Of a stretch of 64,000 nt of DNA, positions 38,013-46,494 are shown piece after piece (within the stretch, counting starts at the first letter, position 1; every line of letters begins with the position of its first letter). This DNA comes from Burkholderiaceae bacterium (lineage in GTDB: Bacteria > Pseudomonadota > Gammaproteobacteria > Burkholderiales > Burkholderiaceae_C), in assembly GCA_017992055.1 (NCBI GenBank), contig JAGOPK010000001.1, positions 186,001 through 250,000 of the forward strand, in the 5' to 3' direction. The notes beneath the pieces were generated by a model. The model saw only the letters and a list, made by a program, of their open reading frames with translations. It was not told where the DNA came from and ran no database searches. A program made the position numbers and the translations under genes.

Positions 38013-41000
38013 TCAGAACTCGTAGCGCAGCGTGACCTGCACGGCCCATTGCGACTCGCCGCTTTCCTGGCGGGTGGCATAGTCTTCCAGCGAGCCCAGG
38101 CTGTAGACGTACTTGCCGTTGCTCAGGCCGTTGAAGTTGACGAAGCTGCGGTTCGACGGGAAGGTGATCTCGTCGATGCGGCCCCACTTCTTGTTCAGCA
38201 TGTTGCCGAAGTTCAGGAAGTCCAGCGTCACCGAGGCCTTGTGGGCCTTGGTGAAGCCCGGCAGTTCCTGGCTCACGCGCACGTCGAAGTTGTTGACCCA
38301 GGGCGCGTAGTTGTTGTTGCGGCCGACCACGCCGCCCTTGGCCGAAGCCAGGCCCGGGTTGGCATTGACGATTTCCCAGAAGCGCGCTTCTTCGGTGGCG
38401 CCGCCACGGAACACCACCTCGCCCGAGCCCGGGGCCGAGGGGATGTACATCAGGTCGTTGCCCGACTGGCCGTCGCCGTTCATGTCGTTGATGAAGGTCC
38501 AGCTGTAGGGCTTGCCCTTGCGGCCTTCGTAGAACACGCCCACCGTGGTCTTGTAGCTGCCGACGAAGGCCTTGGCCCAGGTCATGCTGGCGCTGACGCG
38601 GTCCTTGACCAGGTAGTTGGAGTTCTGCAGCACTTCCTCGTTGGGGTTGAAGACGCTGCGGTTGCCCCAGTTCGAGCCCGAGGTCGACGAGGTCAGCGGG
38701 CTGATCTCCTTGGCATCGGTGCGCGTATAGGCCAGGTTCCAGCCGAAGCCGGCCGTCAGCGGGCGGCCGATCGACAGCGTCACCGCATCGCTGCTGCCTT
38801 CGCTGGTCTTGCGCGCCAGGTAGACGTTGTTGAAGCTGGCGTTGGACAGCGCCTTGACGCGCGAGCCGGCGCAGGCGCCGGAGGTGCTGAAGGAACTGCC
38901 GGTCCAGCAGTCCTGGCTGTAGGTCTGCGGCGTGTAGAACAGCTGGCGACCGTCCGGACCGGTGGCGGTGGCGCCGCCCAGGTTCAGGTGCTGGTAGAAG
39001 ATACCGGTCTTGTTCTGCACGCGCAGCCATTCGGCGCTGGCCACCAGCTTGCCCAGCATGGGCACCGACGGCAGCTCCGACTCGAAGCCCAGGTTCATCT
39101 TCCAGACCGAGGGCTGCTGCAGGTCGGAGGAGACGAAGTCCAGGTTGGGTGCCGGCGGCGTGCCCGCGACGACCGGCTGGCCATCGGGGTTGGGGCTGAA
39201 GGTCACGCTGGCGCAGTTGCTGTAGCTGGTGCAGCTGTAGGTGCCGACCGCCATGCCGGTGTTGCTGAACGGGTTGGACAGCCACACGTTGGCGGCCGCA
39301 CCCTGGAACAGGCCGAAGCCGCCGCGCAGCTGCTTGCGCAGATCGCCGCCCAGGTTCCAGTTGAAGCCGAAGCGCGGCTGCCACAGCACGTTGCCGTCCA
39401 GCGTCTCGGAGTTGTTCAGGCCGAAGCCGCCGGTGTTGCGCACCACCGTCGAGCCGCTGACGCTGCCGGCCACGGTCGGGGCCGCGGCTGCGGCGTTGTA
39501 GATCGGCTTGTCCGGCACGCTCTGCTGATCGACGCGCAGGCCCAGCGTCAGCGTCAGGTCCTTGCTGAACTTCCAGTTGTCCTGCAGGAACAGGCCGGTG
39601 TTCTGGTAGCTCCAGACGGCCACGCCGTCGTTGAGGGTCTTGCCGGACAGCGGCAGCTGCACCGAGTAGGCCGAGGCCTTGCCACGCTGGAAGTTCTCCA
39701 GCACGGCCAGGTCGCGCAGCGTCGAGGTCATGGCCACGGCCGTGGTGCTGCCAGTGGGCGTGTAGTTGCCGGTGCAGCTGGCCACGGTGCCGAAGCTGTA
39801 GCTGCCGGGCTCGCAGCCGAAGGTGTAGTTGCCGTTGGTGTCCTGCAGGAAGGCGTTGTAGACCTTGTTGTCGCTGTAGTCGACGCCGGCCTTGAGTTCG
39901 TGCGCGCCGCGGGTCAGCGTGGCGCCGAAGTACAGGTCGGTGGTCTCGGTTTCCAGCACGTTGAAATGCCGGCTGCGCTCGGTACCCAGGTTCAGGAAGC
40001 GGTTGTTGGCGCTGGTGCCCGAGGGGGCGTCGGCCGGCAGGGCGCCGGAGAAGCGCAGGCCGATGGCCGGCAGGCGCACGCCGTTGACCGGCGTGGGCGC
40101 GCTCTCGTAGTTGCGCTGCGAGACCTTCAGCTCGGTGCTGAGGCTGGGCGACCAGTCGGCGAACCACTGGCCGACCACGCTTTCGATGACCTTGGACTGG
40201 TTGTACCAGTACGAGCTGAGCGACAGGCCGGTGGCCGAGTAGCCGGTCAGGAAGGGCTCGACCTGCTCGGTCTTGGTGTAGCGCAGGTTGGCGCGGTGGT
40301 TGTCGTTGATGTTCCAGTCCAGCTTCAGCAGCGTGTCCTTCACCTCCAGGGCCACGGTGTCGGGCACGGTCGAGGTGCCGGCGTCGAAGCCCCAGGTGCT
40401 CTTGGCGATGCTGATGGCCTGGTCGATGGCCGTCTGGGTGATGCCGACGTTGGTCAGGCTGCTGCCCAGCGGGCCGAAGGCCGGCCGGGTCTTGGTGCTC
40501 TTCTGCTCTTCGTAGCTGGTGAAGAAGAACAGCTTGTCCTTCAGGATCGGGCCGCCGAGGGTGAAGCCCTTGGTGTCTTCCTCGAAGGTGGGCGTGGCGA
40601 AGTAGGTGCCGTTGCTGCGGTTGTAGCGGTCGCCGGTGAGGCTGTCGTCACGCCAGACGTAGTAGGCCGAGCCGTGGAACTCGTTGGTGCCGCTCTTGGT
40701 GATGGCGTTGATGTTGGCGCCGGTGTAACCCTTCTGGGTCACGTCGTAGTTCGACAGGTTGACCTGCACCGACTGGATCGCGTCGATCGAGATCGGCTGC
40801 TTGCGCGTGGGCAGGTTGTTCGACTCCAGGCCGAAGGTGTCGTTGATGTTGACGCCGTCGATGGTGATCGAGTTGTAGCGCGTGTTCTGGCCGCCGGCCG
40901 AGATCTCGCCACGCTCCTTGTCGGTCTGCGCCAGCCGTGGATCGGTGCGCGCGTAGTCCTGCAGGTTGCGGTTGATCGAGGCCAGCGCGTTCAGCTGCGC

Positions 41001-41429
41001 ATTGCTGATGTTGGTGCCGGCGCCGATGTTGGAGCGGTTGAAGGTGCTGGACAGCGCCTGGCCGGTGATGGTCACCTGGGCCGCGCCCAGCGTGGTGTCC
41101 AGCGAGGCGGTTTCGGCCAGGGTCAGGAACAGGTTGTCGCGCACGTCGCGCTGGCTGCCCTGGACGATGGTCACCGTGTAGGGGCCGCCGACGCGCAGGC
41201 CACGCGCCGCCCAGCGGCCGTCGCTGTCGGTGGTGGTGGTGCTGGTCGACTTGGATTCGACGTGCAGGATGCTCACCGTGGCACCGGCCACCGGCTGGCC
41301 GGCGGCGTTGGTGACCCGGCCGCCAATGGCCGAGGTGGTGTTCTGGGCCAGCGCGGGCGCTGCGACGACGATGGCCACGGCCGCGCTGAGCGCGGTGCGC
41401 GTGAAGCCCATCCAACTCGGGTGGTTCAT
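38013..41429 (-). CDS. TonB-dependent receptor with N-terminal carboxypeptidase-regulatory-like domain (Oar-like)
   Basis: 1138-residue outer-membrane protein. The signal peptide ends at AAPALAQ. A CarboxypepD_reg-like beta-sandwich (about 30-110: IGGRVTNAAGQPVAGATVSI) precedes the plug (about 130-245, with ITIDGVNINDTFG) and a long beta-barrel ending in the outer-membrane C-terminal Phe (TLRYEF). AGGAG lies 6 nt upstream of ATG 41429. Oar-like receptors bind large or polymeric substrates; the ligand is unknown and no transport or degradation genes flank it. A strong terminator follows and a long repeat-containing leader region precedes it, suggesting an independently regulated single-gene unit. 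Confidence 0.93.
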   Translation of the reverse strand: MNHPSWMGFTRTALSAAVAIVVAAPALAQNTTSAIGGRVTNAAGQPVAGATVSILHVESKSTSTTTTDSDGRWAARGLRVGGPYTVTIVQGSQRDVRDNLFLTLAETASLDTTLGAAQVTITGQALSSTFNRSNIGAGTNISNAQLNALASINRNLQDYARTDPRLAQTDKERGEISAGGQNTRYNSITIDGVNINDTFGLESNNLPTRKQPISIDAIQSVQVNLSNYDVTQKGYTGANINAITKSGTNEFHGSAYYVWRDDSLTGDRYNRSNGTYFATPTFEEDTKGFTLGGPILKDKLFFFTSYEEQKSTKTRPAFGPLGSSLTNVGITQTAIDQAISIAKSTWGFDAGTSTVPDTVALEVKDTLLKLDWNINDNHRANLRYTKTEQVEPFLTGYSATGLSLSSYWYNQSKVIESVVGQWFADWSPSLSTELKVSQRNYESAPTPVNGVRLPAIGLRFSGALPADAPSGTSANNRFLNLGTERSRHFNVLETETTDLYFGATLTRGAHELKAGVDYSDNKVYNAFLQDTNGNYTFGCEPGSYSFGTVASCTGNYTPTGSTTAVAMTSTLRDLAVLENFQRGKASAYSVQLPLSGKTLNDGVAVWSYQNTGLFLQDNWKFSKDLTLTLGLRVDQQSVPDKPIYNAAAAAPTVAGSVSGSTVVRNTGGFGLNNSETLDGNVLWQPRFGFNWNLGGDLRKQLRGGFGLFQGAAANVWLSNPFSNTGMAVGTYSCTSYSNCASVTFSPNPDGQPVVAGTPPAPNLDFVSSDLQQPSVWKMNLGFESELPSVPMLGKLVASAEWLRVQNKTGIFYQHLNLGGATATGPDGRQLFYTPQTYSQDCWTGSSFSTSGACAGSRVKALSNASFNNVYLARKTSEGSSDAVTLSIGRPLTAGFGWNLAYTRTDAKEISPLTSSTSGSNWGNRSVFNPNEEVLQNSNYLVKDRVSASMTWAKAFVGSYKTTVGVFYEGRKGKPYSWTFINDMNGDGQSGNDLMYIPSAPGSGEVVFRGGATEEARFWEIVNANPGLASAKGGVVGRNNNYAPWVNNFDVRVSQELPGFTKAHKASVTLDFLNFGNMLNKKWGRIDEITFPSNRSFVNFNGLSNGKYVYSLGSLEDYATRQESGESQWAVQVTLRYEF

Positions 41430-41649
41430 CGGTTTCTCCTGATCCTCTGCTAACTGCGTTTCAAGACTGCACGGGCCATTCACGGCATTGCCACACGCCG
41501 GCAACACGGGCTGAGCAAGATGCCTGCCAGCCGGACGCCGGATTTCCTGATCGATTGGTCAGCTTGGACCGGAGTCAGGCACCAACGCCAGCCGTGTTTG
41601 CCCCGTGTTGGGGCCATGCATCACGCTCTGGGGCCCGGCTGTGCGGCAT

Positions 41650-41706
41650 GACGGTGACACGGATTGTGACGGTGAGCTGTGGCAATGCAGCGACAGTGTC
41701 ACCGTC
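41650..41706. repeat. Triple GACGGTGA repeat (two direct, one inverted)
   Basis: GACGGTGA occurs at 41650-41657 and 41668-41675, and its inverse TCACCGTC at 41699-41706. The outer pair extends to a perfect 11-bp inverted repeat (GACGGTGACAC at 41650-41660, GTGTCACCGTC at 41696-41706). It lies 220-280 bp upstream of the receptor start and may bind a transcription factor. Confidence 0.45.
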
Positions 41707-41766
41707 CTTCATGACAGCCCGAGGGCCGTTGTCTGCCGACAACAGATCTCTGAACGTCAGCCGTCG

Positions 41767-41786
41767 GCAGGCAAGTGAGTGCCTGC
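41767..41786 (-). terminator. Hairpin directly after the add stop codon
   Basis: GCAGGCA (41767-41773) and TGCCTGC (41780-41786) form a perfect 7-bp stem with a 6-nt loop, abutting the add stop codon on the minus strand. There is no U run, so termination efficiency is doubtful. Confidence 0.4.
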
Positions 41787-42899
41787 TCAGCGCGCCGGGC
41801 TGGGGGCCAGGCCCTGCTGCTGCGCCCAGTCCTGCAGCGCGGCGATGGCACCGGCGCGCGCCGGTGCCGGCAGGAACGAGGCCGCCGCCGCGTCCAGCCC
41901 CATGCGCAGCAGCTCGGCCGGCGTGAAGCCGGCGCGCAGCAGATTGAGCGCCTCGGCGCTGTGGTCCACGCGCGACATCAGCCGGTTGTCGGTGTGGAAG
42001 GACAGCGACACGCCGGCCTGCCACAGCCGGTGGATGGGGTGCAGCGCGATCGAGGCCGCGGCGCCGGTCTGCACATTGCTGGTCGGGCAGACCTCCAGGT
42101 GGATGGCCAGCTGGCGCACCTCGTCGCGCACCGCGGCGGCCTGCGGCCCGTCCAGCAGGTCGGCCAGGCGCACGCCGTGGCCGATGCGGCTGGCGCCCAG
42201 GCGCGCGGCCTCCAGCACCCGCTCGCCGGCATCGGCCTCGCCGGCATGCAGGGTCAGGCCCAGGCCGGCGTCGCGCACGCGCTGCAGCAGGGCCGCGTGG
42301 CGGGTGGCCGGGTAGCCGGCCTCGGGCCCGGCCAGGTCGAAGCCGACCACGCGGGCGCCGCCGGGCGACGCGGGCCAGGCCGAGGCGGCGATGGCCAGCT
42401 CGGCGGCGCGCGCGATCTGCGCATCGCTTTCATGGCGCATGCCGCAGACGATCAGGCCGCTGGCCAGCGGGCTGCGCGACAGGCCGGCCAGCAGGGCGCG
42501 CACCGCGTCCTCGCCGGACACGCCATGCGGCTCGAACAGCAGCGGTGCGATGCGGAACTCGGCCAGCACGCAGCCCTCGGCGCGCGCGTCCTCGGCGGCC
42601 TCGAAGGCCACGCGGGCCAGGCCCTCGGGCGTGGCCATGGCCGCCACCGTGAGGTCGAAGCCGCGCAGGTATTCCAGCAGCGAGCCGGCATGGGCGCGGG
42701 CGTCGAACCAGGCCGCCAGCGTCTCCTCGTCGGCCGCCGGCGCGGCGATGCCACGTTGTTGCAGCAGCTGCAGCAGCGTGGCCACGCGCAGGCCACCGTC
42801 CAGGTGCTCGTGCAGCAGCACCTTGGGCAGGCGCCGGGCCAGGTGCTGCAGCGCCGCGTCGTGATCGGCGGCCGGGCGAGGCGTATCGGTGTTCGGCAT
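41787..42899 (-). CDS. add: Adenosine deaminase
   Basis: 370-residue zinc amidohydrolase converting (deoxy)adenosine to (deoxy)inosine. Zinc and catalytic motifs are LLHEHLDGG (His-x-His), TLHAGEAD (His and catalytic Glu), RIGHGVRL, and SFHTDNRLMS (zinc Asp). The last motif has Asn where many enzymes have a second Asp; this TDN variant is found in a recognised ADA subgroup as far as I recall. CPTSN is also present. It is divergent from the nucleoside ABC operon with a 78-bp gap, so both may share regulation. Its product inosine is a substrate for the purine nucleoside phosphorylase at 49 kb. Confidence 0.9.
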   Translation of the reverse strand: MPNTDTPRPAADHDAALQHLARRLPKVLLHEHLDGGLRVATLLQLLQQRGIAAPAADEETLAAWFDARAHAGSLLEYLRGFDLTVAAMATPEGLARVAFEAAEDARAEGCVLAEFRIAPLLFEPHGVSGEDAVRALLAGLSRSPLASGLIVCGMRHESDAQIARAAELAIAASAWPASPGGARVVGFDLAGPEAGYPATRHAALLQRVRDAGLGLTLHAGEADAGERVLEAARLGASRIGHGVRLADLLDGPQAAAVRDEVRQLAIHLEVCPTSNVQTGAAASIALHPIHRLWQAGVSLSFHTDNRLMSRVDHSAEALNLLRAGFTPAELLRMGLDAAAASFLPAPARAGAIAALQDWAQQQGLAPSPAR

Positions 42900-42977
42900 C
42901 GCGGGATGCTACCGGAGCGACGGCGGCGCAAGTCTTGCTATCCTGCCCGCCACGTTCAATCCCGTTCGAGAAGGGCA

Positions 42978-43976
42978 ATGCGCACCATGAAGAAGACCCT
43001 GCTGCAACAGGCCGTGCTGATCCAGGCCCTGACCCTGGCCGCCGGCGCCGCACTGGCCCAGGCCCAGCCCGCCGTCATCTACGACATGGGCGGCAAGTTC
43101 GACAAGAGCTTCAACGAGGCCGCCTTCAACGGCGCCGAGCGCTGGAAGAAGGAGGGCGGCAAGCCCTATCTGGATTTCGAGATCGCCAACGAGGCCCAGC
43201 GCGACCAGGCCATGCGGCGCATGGCCGATAAGGGTGCCAGCCCCATCGTCGGCGTCGGCTTCGCCCAGGCCAGCACGGTGGAGAAGGTGGCCAAGGACTT
43301 TCCCAAGCAGCAGTTCGCCATCATCGACTCGGTGGTCAAGCTGCCGAACGTGGAATCGGTGGTGTTCAAGGAGCACGAGGGCTCGTTCCTGGTCGGCATG
43401 ATGGCGGTGCTGGCCAGCAAGAGCGGCAAGGTCGGCTTCGTCGGCGGCATGGACATCCCGCTGATCCGCAAGTTCCAGTGCGGCTACGAGCAGGGCGCCA
43501 AGTACGCCAATCCCAAGGCCGAGGTCACGGCCAACATGACCGGCACCACGCCGGCGGCCTGGAACGACCCCACGCGCGGCGGCGAGCTGGCCAAGGCCCA
43601 GTTCGCCAAGGGCGTGGACGTGATCTTCGCCGCCGCCGGCGGCACCGGCATCGGCGTCTACCAGGCGGCCAAGGACGGCGGCAAGCTGGCCATCGGCGTG
43701 GACAGCAACCAGAACCACCTGCACCCCGGCGTGATGCTGACCAGCATGGTCAAGCGCGTGGACGTGGCGGTCTACAGCCTGTTCAAGAAGACCAACCCCG
43801 GCCAGCTCACCGTGCTGGGCCTGAAGGAAGGCGGCGTCGACTATGCGCTGGACCAGCACAACGCCAAGCTGGTGACGGCCGACATGAAGAAGAAGGTCGA
43901 CGCGGCCAAGGCCGACATCATCGCCGGCAAGATCAAGGTGGCCGACTACATGGCGGACAACGCCTGCAAGTACTGA
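42978..43976 (+). CDS. BMP family ABC transporter substrate-binding protein (nucleoside type)
   Basis: 332-residue periplasmic binding protein. A Sec signal ends at AALAQAQ. The mature part has the BMP/PnrA signature: VIYDMGGKFDKSFNEAAFNG, the PIVGVGFAQAS segment, GSFLVGMMAVLAS, VGFVGGMDIPLIRKF, and VIFAAAGGTGIGVYQAA. Family members bind purine and other nucleosides. ATG 42978 or ATG 42987 (MKKTLL) may be the start; GAGAAGGG lies just upstream. It heads an operon with the ATPase, an epimerase, two permeases, cdd and a nucleoside phosphorylase, which makes nucleosides the likely cargo. Confidence 0.93.
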   Translation: MRTMKKTLLQQAVLIQALTLAAGAALAQAQPAVIYDMGGKFDKSFNEAAFNGAERWKKEGGKPYLDFEIANEAQRDQAMRRMADKGASPIVGVGFAQASTVEKVAKDFPKQQFAIIDSVVKLPNVESVVFKEHEGSFLVGMMAVLASKSGKVGFVGGMDIPLIRKFQCGYEQGAKYANPKAEVTANMTGTTPAAWNDPTRGGELAKAQFAKGVDVIFAAAGGTGIGVYQAAKDGGKLAIGVDSNQNHLHPGVMLTSMVKRVDVAVYSLFKKTNPGQLTVLGLKEGGVDYALDQHNAKLVTADMKKKVDAAKADIIAGKIKVADYMADNACKY

Positions 43977-45553
43977 TGACTGCGGACCTCGCCGGTGGCT
44001 TGCCGCCGGCCGTGCAGATGCGCGGCATCTGCAAGCGCTTCGGCGCGGTGCAGGCCAACCGCGAGGTCACGCTCACGGTGGCGGCCGGCACCGCGCATGG
44101 CATCGTCGGCGAGAACGGCGCCGGCAAGTCCACGCTGATGTCCATCCTCTACGGCTTCTACCAGGCCGACGAGGGCCAGATCGCCATCCACGGCCGCGAG
44201 GTGCAGATCCCCGGCTCGCGCGAGGCCATTGCGCTGGGCATCGGCATGGTGCACCAGCACTTCATGCTGGTGGACACGCTGAGCGCGCTGGACAACATCA
44301 TGCTCGGCGCCGAGCCCGACTGGCGGCTGCAGCGCGCCCGCGCCACGGTGCGCGCCGAGCTGCAGGCGCTGATGCACGACACCGGCCTGCAGGTGCGGCT
44401 GGACCTGGCGGTCGAAGACCTGCCGGTGGGCGAGCGCCAGCGGCTGGAGATCCTCAAGGCCTTGTACCGCGGCGCCAGGATCCTGATCCTCGACGAGCCC
44501 ACGGCCGTGCTCACGCCGCAGGAGACCGAGCAGCTGTTCGTCACGCTGCGCCGGCTGCGCGACAACGGCACCACGCTGCTGCTGATCACGCACAAGCTCA
44601 AGGAGATCATGGCGCTGTGCGACGCCGTGACCGTGATGCGCCAGGGCGCCGTGGTGCTGGACCGGCCCATCGCCGAGACCTCGCTGGACCAGCTGGCCGA
44701 GGCCATGGTCGGCCGCCGCGTCAACCTGGGCCGCGACAACGGCAGCGCCGCCCGGCCGCCCGGCGTCGAGCTGCTCAGCGCCCGGGGCCTGGGCTGGACC
44801 GACGCCATGGGCGTGCCGCGGCTGCGCGACGTGGGCCTGACGCTGCGCGCCGGCGAGATCGTCGGCATCGCCGGCGTCTCGGGCAATGGCCAGACCGAGC
44901 TGCTGGAGGTGTTGTCCGGCCTGCTGGCGCCGCAGTCCGGCACGCTGAGCCTGGGCGGCCGCCGTTTCGAGCCGGCGCGCTGGCTCGATCCCGGCACCGC
45001 GCGGGCGCTGCACCTGGCCCATGTGCCCGAAGACCGCCACCGCCGCGGCATGGTGCTGAAGTTCAGCGCCTGGGAGAGCGCGGTGCTGGGCTACCACCGG
45101 CTCAAGCGCTTTGCCGGCGCCGGCGGCTGGATGAAGCAGGCCGCGATGCGCCAGGCCACGGCCGAGTGGATGGAGGCCTACGACGTGCGGCCGCGCAATG
45201 CGCTGCTGCGCTCGTCCAAGTTCTCCGGCGGCAACCAGCAGAAGCTGGTGCTGGCCCGCGAGGCGCTGGCGCCCGAGACGCCGCCCCAGGTGCTGCTGGT
45301 GGGCCAGCCCACGCGCGGCGTGGACATCGGCGCCGTCGAGTTCATCCACGGCCGGCTGCGCGCCATGCGCGACGCCGGCGGCGCGGTGCTGGTGGTCAGC
45401 AGCGAGCTGGACGAGATCCTGGCCCTGGCCGACCGCGTGCTGGTGATGGACCGCGGCCGCATCGCCGGCGAGCTGTCCATCGAGCAATGCACCGAGGCCG
45501 CGCTGGGCCGGCTGATGGCCGGCGCCGAAGCCCAAGAGTCGGCGGCCGCATGA
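43976..45553 (+). CDS. ABC transporter ATP-binding protein, tandem nucleotide-binding domains (nucleoside type)
   Basis: 525-residue cytoplasmic protein with two ATPase domains in tandem, as in ribose/nucleoside (RbsA/NupA) importers. The first has a full Walker A (GENGAGKST), Q-loop GMVHQHFMLV and DEPTAVLTP, with signature LPVGERQRLE. The second has a degenerate Walker A (GVSGNGQTE, no Lys), signature FSGGNQQKLVLARE and GQPTRGVD in place of the Asp-Glu. This asymmetry is normal in the family. The ATG overlaps the binding-protein TGA by one base, and its own stop overlaps the epimerase ATG. Confidence 0.93.
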   Translation: MTADLAGGLPPAVQMRGICKRFGAVQANREVTLTVAAGTAHGIVGENGAGKSTLMSILYGFYQADEGQIAIHGREVQIPGSREAIALGIGMVHQHFMLVDTLSALDNIMLGAEPDWRLQRARATVRAELQALMHDTGLQVRLDLAVEDLPVGERQRLEILKALYRGARILILDEPTAVLTPQETEQLFVTLRRLRDNGTTLLLITHKLKEIMALCDAVTVMRQGAVVLDRPIAETSLDQLAEAMVGRRVNLGRDNGSAARPPGVELLSARGLGWTDAMGVPRLRDVGLTLRAGEIVGIAGVSGNGQTELLEVLSGLLAPQSGTLSLGGRRFEPARWLDPGTARALHLAHVPEDRHRRGMVLKFSAWESAVLGYHRLKRFAGAGGWMKQAAMRQATAEWMEAYDVRPRNALLRSSKFSGGNQQKLVLAREALAPETPPQVLLVGQPTRGVDIGAVEFIHGRLRAMRDAGGAVLVVSSELDEILALADRVLVMDRGRIAGELSIEQCTEAALGRLMAGAEAQESAAA

Positions 45554-46494
45554 AGCTGCTGGTCACCGGCGCCAGCGGGCGCATCGGCCGGGCCCTGGTG
45601 GTGCGGCTGGCGCTGCAGCACCAGGTGCTGGGCCTGGATGTGCAGCCCTCGTCCACCGCGCACTTCGTGGGCGACTTGGCCGACGCGGCCCTGCTGCGCC
45701 GCGCCCTGCGGGGCGTGGACGCGGTGCTGCACTGCGCCGCCCTGCATGCGCCGCAGGTGGGGCTGCGCGACGAGGCCGAGTTTCTGCGTGTCAATGTGCA
45801 GGCCACCGAGACCCTGGCGCGCGAGGCCTGTGCGGCCGGCGTGGGCCACCTCGTTCACACCAGCACCACGGCGCTGTATGGCGCCGTGCCCGACGGCCTG
45901 CAGGCCGCGCAGTGGCTGGACGAGGCCACGACAGCGCAGCCGCGCACGATCTATCACCACAGCAAGCTGGCGGCCGAGGCGGCGCTGGCGCGCTGGGCCG
46001 CTGCCGGCGCCTTCGGCCTGAGCGTGCTGCGCATGGGCCGCTGCTTTGCCGAGCCCGCGCCGGCGATGGCCGTGGCCCGGCTGCACCGCGGCATCGACGC
46101 TCGCGACGTGGCCGAGGCCCATGCGCTGGCACTGGCCACGGCCGCCACCGCGCCGGCGCAGCGCTGTTATGTGCTCAGCGGCGCCACGCCCTTCGACCGC
46201 GCCGACGCGCCGCGCCTGGCGCAGGACGCCGCGGCGCTGATCCGCGAGCGTGTGCCCGGCCTGGCCGCAGCCTTCGACGCCCGTGGCTGGGCCCTGCCGG
46301 CGCGCATCCTGCGCGTCAGCGATCCGGCGCGGGCCATGGCCGAGCTGGGCTGGCGGCCACACCATGGCTGGAGCGAGGTGCTGGCCCAGCTGGATGCGCA
46401 GTCGCCCGAGGTGCTGCCGCCGGGCTTTGTGCCGGCCGAGCCACCACCGGCCGCATCGCGCCAACCCCAAGACAACAAGGACTTTTGCCTGTGA
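45550..46494 (+). CDS. NAD-dependent epimerase/dehydratase (extended SDR) within nucleoside ABC operon
   Basis: 314-residue Rossmann enzyme. The nucleotide-binding motif is TGASGRIGRA (residues about 7-16), and the catalytic pair is YHHSK (YxxxK), with the preceding STTALYG strand providing Ser/Thr. The substrate domain ends at an ELGWRPHHGW element typical of extended SDRs. The start overlaps the ATPase stop and the stop overlaps the permease GTG, so it is translated as part of the transporter. No sugar-nucleotide genes are near. A role in modifying the imported nucleoside or its sugar is an inference. Confidence 0.85.
   Translation: MKLLVTGASGRIGRALVVRLALQHQVLGLDVQPSSTAHFVGDLADAALLRRALRGVDAVLHCAALHAPQVGLRDEAEFLRVNVQATETLAREACAAGVGHLVHTSTTALYGAVPDGLQAAQWLDEATTAQPRTIYHHSKLAAEAALARWAAAGAFGLSVLRMGRCFAEPAPAMAVARLHRGIDARDVAEAHALALATAATAPAQRCYVLSGATPFDRADAPRLAQDAAALIRERVPGLAAAFDARGWALPARILRVSDPARAMAELGWRPHHGWSEVLAQLDAQSPEVLPPGFVPAEPPPAASRQPQDNKDFCL

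Larger units (their letters stand above)
41430..41786. other. Long regulatory region upstream of the TonB-dependent receptor
   Basis: About 357 bp, the longest gene-free stretch here, between the receptor start and the add stop, both on the minus strand. It contains an imperfect 16-bp palindrome around 41546-41565 (CTGATCGATTGGTCAG), CCGTGTT at 41592-41598 and 41603-41609, three copies of GACGGTGA (next entry), the inverted repeat TTGTC/GACAA at 41729-41742, and a hairpin at the add stop. I could not identify a convincing -35/-10 pair or a coding sequence. Confidence 0.55.

Noticed and set aside
38049-41453. Open frame of 1134 codons on the plus strand opposite the TonB-dependent receptor
   Set aside because: It is a GC-skewed antisense shadow rich in Val/Gly/Ala/Arg with no family features; the minus-strand receptor has signal peptide, plug and barrel end.
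41555-41926. Possible 123-residue protein in the receptor upstream region
   Set aside because: No ribosome-binding site, runs into the antisense of add, and no recognisable family; treated as regulatory DNA.
44858-45330. Degenerate second ATPase domain of the nucleoside transporter as a defect
   Set aside because: Loss of the second Walker A Lys and Walker B Asp-Glu is normal for tandem sugar/nucleoside ABC ATPases.
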